This document shows, one piece after another, positions 8,593 through 17,300 of a DNA stretch of 37,495 nt. The notes under the pieces were generated by a model. It had not been told where the DNA came from and did not search any database. It was given only the letters and a program-made list of their open reading frames with translations. Made by a program: the position numbers and the translations under genes. Source of the stretch: Kiritimatiellia bacterium (lineage in GTDB: Bacteria; Verrucomicrobiota; Kiritimatiellia; RFP12; UBA1067); NCBI GenBank assembly GCA_017450695.1, contig JAFSTA010000102.1:1-37495 (forward strand). The letters are read 5' to 3'. Positions within the stretch are counted from its first letter, which is position 1, and every line of letters starts with the position of its first letter.

Positions 8593-9741
8593 CTACAGAA
8601 GCGACTTATACAGCTTCTCGATATCCTTCACCGAGGTTTCGCGCGGATTGCCGGGACGGCAGGCGTCGGCGTACGCGGACTCGGAGAGGAAAGGAATGTC
8701 TTCCTTCTTCAGAATCCCCTTCAGGTTGGCGGGAATTCCGACGTCGAGCGAGAGCTGCTGCACCGCGTCAATCGCCGCCTGACGATACTGCGTCTTGGTC
8801 ATCTTATCCACATCCTTGACACCCATCGCCCGCGCAATCTCGCGGTACTTCTCACCGGTAGCGGGCGCATTGTATTTCATGACCGTCGGCAACAGAATCG
8901 CACAGGCCATCCCGTGCGGCGTATCGTAAAGCGCCGATAGCCCGTGGGCCATCGAGTGATCCACGCCCAACCCGACATTGGAGAATCCCATACCGGCAAT
9001 GTACTGCCCCAGAGCCATTCCCGTACGTCCTGCAGGCTTATTCGCAACGGCGTCGCGGAGAGAAGCGGAGATCAAACGGATCGCCTCCAGATGCATCATG
9101 TCGGTCATCGCCCATGCGCCCTTGGTGATGTACCCCTCGATCGCATGGGTCAACGCATCCATGCCGGTGAACGCCGTCAAGCCTTTCGGCATTGTCGCCA
9201 TCATGTCTGGATCGACGAAGGCGACAATCGGCATATCGTGCGGATCGACGCAAACGAACTTGCGTTTCTTCTCGACATCGGTGATCACATAGTTGATCGT
9301 CACCTCGGCAGCCGTACCCGCCGTCGTCGGGACCGCGAAAATCGGAACGCAGGGATTCTTCGTGGGGGAAAGACCTTCCAGACTGCGCACATCCTTAAAC
9401 TTCGGATTGGTGATGATAATGCCGATCGCCTTGGAGGTATCCATCGAAGACCCGCCGCCGATGGCGATGATGTAGTCCGCGCCGGACTTCTTGAACGCAG
9501 CGACGCCGGACTTCACGTTCTCGATGGTGGGATTCGGCTTGATGTCGCTGTAGATCTCAAACTTCATCCTGTTGGCCTTCAGCAGATCCGTTACCTTGGC
9601 CGTGACCTGGAACTTAACCAAATCCGGATCCGAGGCGATGAACGCCTTTTTGAAACCGCGAGATTTCGCTTCCGTGACGATCTCGTTGATCGCGCCTTGA
9701 CCATGATACGAGATTCCGTTGAGACAGATACGTTGCGCCAT
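8593..9741 (-). CDS. fucO: Lactaldehyde reductase / 1,2-propanediol oxidoreductase (iron-containing alcohol dehydrogenase)
   Basis: 382 aa, the same length as E. coli FucO, with long stretches recognisably the same (RSLEGLSPT, TTAGTAAEVTINYVIT, ALTHAIEGYITKGAWA, GQYIAGMGFSNVGLG). The NAD loop is GGGSSMD (95-101). Metal ligands correspond to D195, H199, H262 and H276. It reduces L-lactaldehyde from L-fucose or L-rhamnose breakdown to 1,2-propanediol, reoxidising NADH during anaerobic growth; it is cytoplasmic. AAGGAG lies 8 bp before ATG 9741. No fucose aldolase, kinase or isomerase is adjacent, so it stands outside a classical fuc operon. The family is nearly certain; the precise aldehyde substrate is inferred. 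Confidence 0.93.
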   Translation of the reverse strand: MAQRICLNGISYHGQGAINEIVTEAKSRGFKKAFIASDPDLVKFQVTAKVTDLLKANRMKFEIYSDIKPNPTIENVKSGVAAFKKSGADYIIAIGGGSSMDTSKAIGIIITNPKFKDVRSLEGLSPTKNPCVPIFAVPTTAGTAAEVTINYVITDVEKKRKFVCVDPHDMPIVAFVDPDMMATMPKGLTAFTGMDALTHAIEGYITKGAWAMTDMMHLEAIRLISASLRDAVANKPAGRTGMALGQYIAGMGFSNVGLGVDHSMAHGLSALYDTPHGMACAILLPTVMKYNAPATGEKYREIARAMGVKDVDKMTKTQYRQAAIDAVQQLSLDVGIPANLKGILKKEDIPFLSESAYADACRPGNPRETSVKDIEKLYKSLL

Positions 9742-9817
9742 GATTCGTTCTCCTTCGTTATGCTTGCGGCGGCATCCTCACCGCCTCATTCAGGACTACC
9801 CGCCTGAAACGTGAGTT

Positions 9818-9826
9818 ATTGTACCA
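9818..9826 (-). promoter_or_regulatory. Possible extended -10 promoter for fucO
   Basis: On the minus strand TGGTACAAT forms an extended -10 (TGn plus TACAAT) about 75 bp before ATG 9741. The -35 region is poor. The leader contains two small inverted repeats (around 9768-9785 and 9789-9808). Confidence 0.35.
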
Positions 9827-9882
9827 TACTTCCATTCAAACGAACAGACCGGATTTTTAGCGTGTTACTTCTAGCTGTTAAC

Positions 9883-9908
9883 CCGCCGCCCATACTCGCA
9901 CAGGAATG
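9883..9908 (+). repeat. Dispersed intergenic repeat, CCGCCCRTRCTCGCACAG type, copy 2
   Basis: Nearly the same 26 bp as 678-703. It is preceded by a TTTTTAGCG stretch that also begins the gene-free DNA after 36971, so a longer composite unit may be involved. Confidence 0.5.
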
Positions 9909-9972
9909 TACATGAGGGTAAGTTTGTCTCATGCAAAGTCTGCGAAGGACGGTCACGCTCCGTCACAACACG

Positions 9973-10008
9973 CTTAACCGACCTAACGCGCCTAACTTGC
10001 TTAACCGG
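9973..10008 (+). repeat. Four 9-bp tandem units of CYTAACNNN
   Basis: Four exact 9-bp units follow each other: CTTAACCGA, CCTAACGCG, CCTAACTTG and CTTAACCGG. Positions 1-6 are conserved (C-Y-T-A-A-C) and 7-9 vary, as in the other 9-bp-period intergenic repeats in this window. Confidence 0.6.
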
Positions 10009-10013
10009 ATAAT

Positions 10014-10027
10014 GGGGCGCTCGCCCC
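10014..10027 (-). terminator. GC hairpin after the surface-protein operon
   Basis: GGGGCG/CGCCCC with a 2-nt loop lies 14 bp past the stop codon of the last gene of the minus-strand operon, with a smaller stem at about 10038-10050. No clear U-tract follows, so termination strength is uncertain. Confidence 0.35.
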
Positions 10028-10040
10028 GTGTGGGTGTGCG

Positions 10041-13000
10041 TCAACGCACGCTCACGTCCCACGTCGCGGCGGGCTTGGCGAGTTTCGCGACACCCGTGCC
10101 CTCGCCGTCCACGACCACGCCCGTGACCTTCACGGTGTACTTCTTGAGCTTGCCGCCCTGGAGGGCGTAGAGCTTGAACGATCCCTTGAAGAGGCCGGTC
10201 TTCGGCGTGTAAGTCAGCTTCATCGCGGAGAGGTTCGGCTTCTTCGGGTCGGTGTAGCCGCTCAACACGCCCTTCGCGTACTTGATGGACGCCGCCTTGT
10301 CGAACGCCCACTTGCCGCCTTTTGCGCGGACCGGCTCGCCGTCCGGCAAAAGGGCAGTAATCGTCCCTGAAGGCAATGCCCCGCGTTGTGTCACATAAAC
10401 GTTTGCGGTAGAGCGTTTCCACTTCCCACCAATGGTCATGTCCACCATCTTGTAAGAGGCGTTCTCCAACTTAAATGTTCCATTAAGTGCCAAGTCCGTA
10501 TTCATACTGAACATCATCGAACCAATCGGTTTCTTAAAAACAAGTGTAGCATGTGAAGTCGTGTAATCCCATATATTGAGATTAGTTGCCTTTGCCGTTA
10601 CTGAACTTGCCTTTCCGTTCACAATCAATGTCGCCTTCGCGGAAAGTTTCACGGTTCCCTTACGACTATTTATCTTGCCCGCTTTCAATTGTACAGTTCC
10701 GACAAGGAATCCGCCACTATCGAGCAGGGCCGTCGTGACAGTCTGGGCTTTTTTAAAGGTGGAATCCAACTTTCCTGAATAGGTTATATCCTCCACGTCA
10801 TCCATCGAATAAGGAACGGCAACATCACCGATACTACCAGAAGTTCCTTGCGGCAGTTCGCCAGCATAATTCCGAATCGTTCTACCGCCATAGGTAGGCC
10901 ATGCATTGGGCAGTTCAACCGAAGAATTTTTCCAGCCGGTCGATCCGAAAGGAACATAGCTTACAAGATCGGAACGGGCATCGCAGTACGGCGACGATTC
11001 GTCGGGATATGTAGATGAAGCTTGTTCCAACCGGGGTGCGTTCCCTTTAAAGTACACTTCCCTCATGGGGGTTTCGAATACCGTCTGTTGCGGACCGAGG
11101 TAGGCAAGCGTTGACGGGAGTACAAGCACCTCGACGCCGGTTCCCATAAACACGCCGAACTCAACAGTGTTCACACCTTCCGGAACTTCAAATACCCCTT
11201 TGAGCGACTTACAGAAACAGAACGCCCACGAATCGATCAGCTCCAATGCCGAACCAGAACTAAACATTACGTTCGTAAGCGAAGTACATTCATAGAAAGC
11301 ATAGTGCCCGATCGTCACAAGCGTAGACGGGAATCGAACAGAGGTAATTCCAAGTCCCTCGAACACATACGGGAAGATATGCGTGACTCCTTCGGGAATA
11401 ACCACATCCGTTACTCCGTTAAGTTCGATGTCTGTCAGTACTCCATCCGCAGAGATATTCCATTTTATTTTGTCGATAGGATATTCACCGCTGGCAGCAT
11501 ACTCAATACGAATCCCGTTCCACGTTCCGGGAATGGCAACACCCCAACCTGTCGATCCACGTTTGACATACGCGGTACAATCATCAGAGACTTTTTCAAA
11601 CGTAGAAGATGTAGCGGCGGGGGCATTCCCTTCAAAGTTAATGGACGTGAGTGCCGTACATCGTGCGAAAGCGACAGCATCTAGATTCCTTACGCTACTC
11701 GGAATTGTCATGTCCGTCAGCATACGACAACCGTTAAACGCAGCATTTCCGATACTCGTCACACCATTCGGGATTGTGACACCTGTCAATCCCGTACACT
11801 CATTAAAAACGCAATATTCGATTTTCACCAAAGATGTAGATAGTTTTATGGTTTTCAACCCTGTACAATTTGAGAACGCACCCTCTCCGATATGAACAAC
11901 ACTGTTCGGGATAATTACCTCCGTCAGTCCAATACACTCGTTAAAGGCAAAATTTCCAATCGCCGTAACGCTTGTAGGAATGATGATACTCATCAATACG
12001 CTAAATCCGTCGAACGCATTGTCACCAATTGTCGTCACGCCGTCAGGAATCAAGACATTCCCGTTAATCCCCTGAATGATGGTTTTTCCGTCTTTCGTCA
12101 GCAAAATACCATCCAAGGAAGAATAGGCTGGATTACTTGCGGTAACGGTTATCGATAGCAACTCGGCACAACCAGTAAATGCAGCCCGCCCAATATCGAT
12201 CACATTTTCGGGAATCGTTATATTCGTCAGTCTTGTGTGTGAGAACGCATACTGCCCGATACTCGTCACACCGTTAGGTATCGTCATGCTCGTCAAACCG
12301 CTACAGCCTTCAAACGCATGGTCCCCGATACTCGTCACGCTGTCGGGGATCGTCACGCTCGTAAGCCCCTTAGAGTCCTCGAACACCCCCTCACCAATAC
12401 GTGTCACGCCGTCCGGTATCGTCACTTCCGTGCAGCCGTTCAAATCGACAGCCGTCAAGACACCGTTTTCAATCGTCCAAATCGGCTCGTTTTCTGGATT
12501 CGCGTTTGTTGTCCATTTCGCGTACAGTGTCGTCGCAGTTGTCTTGTCCCATGCCCGTGTACTCGCACCGGTCGCGGTGTAGTACTGCGTCCCGCTTCCG
12601 TTCGTACCGGACCAATAACCCCCGAACGTGTAACCGCTCCGCGTCGGAATCGTAATCGACGGCATCGCGCTTCCGTACGTAGCCGTCACGCTTGCCGTAC
12701 CCCCGCTTCCGTTCTGCCGATCCAATGTTATGGTGTACGTGTTTGCCGTCCAGAACGGGTAGAGGGTTGCCGCCGCGTTGGCAGTGTAGATTCCTGAAAG
12801 ACCGTACATTTGCGTGCCGCCGTCGCTCGTCGCCCACCCCGTCTGCGTATAGCCCGTGCGGGTAAAGATTGCCCCCTTCAACGTCAACGACACGCCGTGT
12901 GTCTTGGTCGCCGTCTGCTGCGACCCCGTCCCGTATGCACCGGGGCTGTACGTCACCGTGTAGGTGTTCGCCGTCCATTTCGCATAGAGCGTTGTCACGA

Positions 13001-13865
13001 TTGCCATGTTCCATGTCCGCGCACTTGTTCCGGTCGCGGTGTAGTACTGCGTCCCGCTTCCGTTCGTACCGGTCCAGTAGCCGCCGAACGTATAGCCGCT
13101 CCGCGTCGGAATCGTAATCGACGGCATCGCGCTATCGTATGTTGCGGTCACGCTTGCCGTTCCCCCGCTTCCGTTCTGCCGATCCAACGTGACGGTGTAC
13201 GAGTTCGCCGTCCAGAACGGGTAGAGGGTTACCGCCGCGTTGGCAGTGTAGGTTCCTGAAAGATCGTACGCTTTCGCGCCACCGTCGCTCGTCGCCCACC
13301 CTGTCTGTGTATAGCCCGTGCGCGTGAAAATCGCGTCCTTCAACGTCAGCGACACGTCTTTTGTCTTGCTGTCGGTCTGTTCAGCGCCGGCACCGTTCGT
13401 TCCGGGGTTATACGTGACCGTGTAGGTTTGCGGAGACGATTGCACAACGGCAAGCAGAAGCCCCGAAATCGTCGAACCGGGATTCGGGGCAAGCAACGTG
13501 TCCACGTTCTCGCCGTCCAGCGTAATCGATGTGGGGGTAAGCACTTCCGTATCCGGCGTTCCCGTCCTCCAAACCTTCAGCGTGAGCGCGGTATCCTTCG
13601 CGGCATAGAACGTGAATTCCAGTTTCGACTGGAACACTTCACCGTATCCGCAGAATACGGTTCCATCCGTACCTTCGCGGAAGACCGCGACGGCGTCACC
13701 CTCTGCGGCGGCCTGTCCGTCGAACGTCAACGTGACGTTCTCGTAGGTCGTCGGGGCGAGCATATCCTCGTTCCTGACATCATCCTCGTTCCAAGGAACG
13801 CCGTATGAGACCTTCCCTGCGAAGAGTGCGAAACACATCATACAGACACGGGCAAACGTTTTCAT
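10041..13865 (-). CDS. Exported mosaic surface protein: module N, InlB B-repeats, BspA-type LRRs
   Basis: 1274 aa from ATG 13865, chosen because AAAAAGGAGA lies 6 bp upstream and a signal peptide follows (MKTFARVCMMCFALFAGKVSYG). Order: module N (about 35-135), nearly identical to that of the 511-aa neighbour; four InlB/Flg_new-type B-repeats (about 140-455: YTFGGYW, TLYAKWT, TLYPFWT); a WTIENGVLTAVDLNG linker (about 460); BspA/LRR_5 repeats of about 23 residues (CSGLTSMTIPNGVTSIG type); a CTAYVKRGSTGWG element (about 763); more LRRs; and a C-terminal beta-rich module ending near LTYTPKTGLFKGSF (about 1217), shared with the 511-aa protein. BspA LRR and InlB repeats occur in adhesins and host-interaction proteins; a surface adhesin role is inferred. 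It starts 25 bp after the previous gene. Starts at 13883 or 13901 are possible but less well placed. Confidence 0.85.
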   Translation of the reverse strand: MKTFARVCMMCFALFAGKVSYGVPWNEDDVRNEDMLAPTTYENVTLTFDGQAAAEGDAVAVFREGTDGTVFCGYGEVFQSKLEFTFYAAKDTALTLKVWRTGTPDTEVLTPTSITLDGENVDTLLAPNPGSTISGLLLAVVQSSPQTYTVTYNPGTNGAGAEQTDSKTKDVSLTLKDAIFTRTGYTQTGWATSDGGAKAYDLSGTYTANAAVTLYPFWTANSYTVTLDRQNGSGGTASVTATYDSAMPSITIPTRSGYTFGGYWTGTNGSGTQYYTATGTSARTWNMAIVTTLYAKWTANTYTVTYSPGAYGTGSQQTATKTHGVSLTLKGAIFTRTGYTQTGWATSDGGTQMYGLSGIYTANAAATLYPFWTANTYTITLDRQNGSGGTASVTATYGSAMPSITIPTRSGYTFGGYWSGTNGSGTQYYTATGASTRAWDKTTATTLYAKWTTNANPENEPIWTIENGVLTAVDLNGCTEVTIPDGVTRIGEGVFEDSKGLTSVTIPDSVTSIGDHAFEGCSGLTSMTIPNGVTSIGQYAFSHTRLTNITIPENVIDIGRAAFTGCAELLSITVTASNPAYSSLDGILLTKDGKTIIQGINGNVLIPDGVTTIGDNAFDGFSVLMSIIIPTSVTAIGNFAFNECIGLTEVIIPNSVVHIGEGAFSNCTGLKTIKLSTSLVKIEYCVFNECTGLTGVTIPNGVTSIGNAAFNGCRMLTDMTIPSSVRNLDAVAFARCTALTSINFEGNAPAATSSTFEKVSDDCTAYVKRGSTGWGVAIPGTWNGIRIEYAASGEYPIDKIKWNISADGVLTDIELNGVTDVVIPEGVTHIFPYVFEGLGITSVRFPSTLVTIGHYAFYECTSLTNVMFSSGSALELIDSWAFCFCKSLKGVFEVPEGVNTVEFGVFMGTGVEVLVLPSTLAYLGPQQTVFETPMREVYFKGNAPRLEQASSTYPDESSPYCDARSDLVSYVPFGSTGWKNSSVELPNAWPTYGGRTIRNYAGELPQGTSGSIGDVAVPYSMDDVEDITYSGKLDSTFKKAQTVTTALLDSGGFLVGTVQLKAGKINSRKGTVKLSAKATLIVNGKASSVTAKATNLNIWDYTTSHATLVFKKPIGSMMFSMNTDLALNGTFKLENASYKMVDMTIGGKWKRSTANVYVTQRGALPSGTITALLPDGEPVRAKGGKWAFDKAASIKYAKGVLSGYTDPKKPNLSAMKLTYTPKTGLFKGSFKLYALQGGKLKKYTVKVTGVVVDGEGTGVAKLAKPAATWDVSVR
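12505..13436 (-). repeat. Two tandem ~466-bp units inside the 1274-aa gene
   Basis: 12505-12970 and 12971-13436 are highly similar in DNA. Each unit encodes two different InlB-type repeats (a TLYPFWT type and a TLYAKWT type), so the duplicated unit is a pair, not a single repeat. Frame is preserved. Confidence 0.75.
13460..13759 (-). repeat. 300-bp near-identical module N, copy 1
   Basis: This segment matches 19108-19407 (same length, same strand) with roughly ten substitutions by eye. It encodes the 100-residue module N (PTTYENVTLTFDGQ onward) of the 1274-aa protein. Flanking sequence diverges at once, which points to recent duplication or gene conversion. Confidence 0.85.
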
Positions 13866-13890
13866 GATTATCTCCTTTTTCATAACATCC

Positions 13891-14345
13891 TCACTTGTCA
13901 AACGTAATCGTTGCCGCCTTCTCCGCCTTCATCCAGTAACCGACGCCCGGCGACATCTCGGTCAACCTTCCACCCGATTGAGGCGTCCAGCGCTTCGTGC
14001 CGGAGACGACGCTTGACACGATCCCCGCATCCGCCGCACTCTTCAGGACCGTCCCCGGATCGCCGCTTTCCAACAGCGGGTAGCCAACCAGATTCCACCC
14101 TTCGTTCACCTGAATCGCAACACCTTCGTTCGGTGTGCCGGAAATCGTCCACGTCACGTTGTCGAAAGCCGTGTTCACCCAGTAGCCGACACCGATCTTC
14201 AACTCCGTGAGACGCCCGCCGTTCTGCGGCGTCCAGCGTTTCGTGCCGGAGACGACGCTCTGAATCTTGTCCGCCACATCGCCGAACACCGCCGCCGGCG
14301 AAGGATCGTCCGGCAACACGTTGAACGAGACAAGATTCCACCCCG
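13891..14345 (-). repeat. 455-bp duplicated C-terminal tandem module, copy 1
   Basis: It matches 19549-20003, ending exactly at the stop codon in both genes. It encodes two tandem GWNL-type repeats (GTKRWTPQNGGRLTE and GTKRWTPQSGGRLTE). Identity is high by eye, about 90%. Confidence 0.85.
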
Positions 14346-17300
14346 CCTTCGCAATGGTGACGGTCTGGGCGGCAACACCAGTCGTATCGTCGCCAGTCGT
14401 GTCATCAACATTCCAAAAGAAACCGGAACCGGTCTTTTGCGATGACGAAAACAAAACCGTAGATCCGCTGGTTATCGGGTTTCTCGTCCATTGCGCATAC
14501 AAAACCGTATCTGTTGTTAACCGTATATCGTCATCTTCTGCGACATTTCCAAGCGAATCCAAATACCAGCCTTCAAACGTATAACCGTCCCGTTCGGGAA
14601 CCGGCAAATTGCCTGCCCCCTCCCCATGCAACACCCTGCGGGAAGAACACGCCTCGCCTCCGTTTGAAGCGAACGATAGAGTGTATTCGTTCTGTTCCCA
14701 ATGTGAATAAAAGATTGAATCCCCGTTGACACCGCACTCCTCCGATATTTTTTCTCCCCCGTCTGGGTCAGTCCACCAGCCGCAAAATGTGAAGCCGTTA
14801 CGCGCATCTGGTGTCGGCAAAGTCCCAATGGGCAAACCTTCTTTGACGCCCTTGAATGTCACCCCGCATAACGAAGCGTAGTTGCGCAATTCTTGTATTG
14901 AATCCAGATACGCCTTGGCATGGGCTATCACTATGCTGACATAAAAATCGCTGTATTGCAATGCATTCTTCAACCCCGACACATTGTAGCCATATTTCAT
15001 GGAGCCGAGTGTACTACGTATATATGCGCCCAAGTCACCATCCCACCAACTGTACGCAGTACCATTTTCGACAGCGCGGAGACATTCCTCCGTAATCCGC
15101 CTCCAGTCATCTGCATTTGCCGCCGCAGTATAATACGTCACGGCAGAACAAACGGTCGGGATATAGTCATAATAGGCACTTCTAATCCGAGATTCGACAT
15201 ACTTGACATTCACTATATCTTCTGAAGAGAAACCGGATTCAGTCGCAAAACCTACTATGTGTGTCGGCATTATATCCAAGCCGTAAATTTCCCCGCAGGA
15301 ATTCATCCAGGACTCGATGGAGTGAATTGCCCGGATATTCGCGCCGGCGGCATTGCACATATTCATGAACTCATATCCGATGGACAACCCGTTTTTAATG
15401 GCGTTTGAAAGTATATACGTATTCAATCCCTTCTGTGTACAACGACTTAAGATTTCATCATACAGTTCAGAAGTGGCCGTCCCCTGTATGTGATTTTCAA
15501 ACGTTTCGTCCACTGCGGCATCGGTCAGATAAGAGACCGAATAGGAGTATCGCGACCCGATGGTTGAACTCACAAAAGTCTTGATTGCCTGTTTATTACT
15601 TTCCATCGCGGTTTCATAGTCCCCCCTCTTTTCTTCTAAAGTCTGTGTGTCCTCTGACGGCACAATGCCGGAAGCCGCGATACTCCACTTATCGTAGGAA
15701 AATGTCGCAATGTGCCTACGCTGCGAGACTGAAATGACATCGTTACTTTTTGCCGAACAATAGTTTGTACATATACCGTCAAAATCCGATATCGTCAAGA
15801 CGAGTCCATCCAAGGCATTGCACTCATACTTCACATCGCCGCTACCATCGAAAGTGGTCGAAAGCCAGGACATCCCGCTATGGGGACTACTGCGCAACGC
15901 TCCGTTTTCGACAAACCAACCATTGGCAGAATCTGAGCCGCCGGTAACAAACACGATTTCAGGAAAGAGACTTGTCGTCAACCGCCGTCCGAACTTGGCA
16001 TATAATGTCGCAGGCTGTTGATTCGTTGCATCGACCTTGTACCCAAGCACTTCATTGTCAAGGACTGCGGCATCTGGGAAGACTGGCAGTCCGTTCGGGG
16101 TTAACGCCCATCCAGCGAAAACGCAGCCATTACTCGTAAAAGTGTTGGGGGGTAACGTCCATTCCTCCTCTGTGAAATACCACATCTTTTCTTGGCCCAC
16201 TCCGCCGTTGGCATCCAATACGACCCCATAGGCGGCGTCCCATTTCGCATACAGGGTCTCCACCGTCATGTCGTTCCAAAGCGCAGCACCCGTTCCATCA
16301 CTATTAAAGTACTTGACACCATTCCCATTCGGAGCGGAATAGTAACCTTTGAACGTATATTGCGCGCGTTTTGGCGGATCAACCGAATTCAACGCGGCGC
16401 CATAGGACACAACTGTCGAATTCGCGCCAGAAATCCCCCCTTGCTTATCGAATGTAACCACATAAGACATTCTCTGGGGTGTCCAGTATGCGTAAAGGGA
16501 CATTGGTTTCGTACCCCGCCAAACGATGTCAGACGAACCGTCGGCGGCATAGTACCTGATACCATTACCGTCTGTATCAGAAAAATACCCTTGGAATTCC
16601 CAGCCCGAACGTTTGGGTGAAGGTAATGACGGTAATATCTCTCCGTAAACAATCGTAACGCTTGAAAGTCCGTCAGTCCCGTTGCCATTGTCGATAGCAA
16701 GAACCGATTTCTTCCCGGTCCATTTTGCATACAGCACCGCGTCGCCCTCTTCATCCCATATCCTTTCAGCCGTTCCGCTTGCCGAGTAATACTGTATTCC
16801 ACCACCGCCGGGTTCAGACCAATAGCCACAAAAATCGTATCCGGTTCGCGACGGCACATTTATCGACGGCATAGCCGTATCATACGTGACGGTCGCTGTC
16901 CTTGTGCCACCTGAACCCCGCTGGCGATTGAATGAAATTGAACTTCGTTTCGCCGTCCAGTGAGCATAAAATGTCCGCGATTCGGTTATTTTCTCGGATG
17001 GCTCTATCTTTTCCCCTCCGACTTCCGTAGTCCACCAACCGCAGAATTCATACCCTTTGCGGACTGCGACCGGCAGTGTACCGAGTATATCGCCCGCAAT
17101 GACAGACACGGTTGTGGAATCATCGACCCCGTTCATGTTGTACGTTACCGCCACGGGCGTACGCGAATAAGCTCGCAAGGATATTTTTGCCTCATTGTTG
17201 GCTTCCGATGATTCATCAATCAATCTCGTCGCATCGAGTAAAATCCTCAACTCATGAACACCTTCGGATGGTTTAGGAATGTTTACCGAATACGTACTTG

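Noticed and set aside
7401-9807. Plus-strand open frames opposite purF and fucO
   Set aside because: The minus-strand frames match PurF and FucO almost end to end; these are antisense artefacts.
9742-10040. Riboswitch or known structured RNA
   Set aside because: Only short hairpins are visible; no conserved core of a known riboswitch class could be recognised by eye here or in the other intergenic regions.
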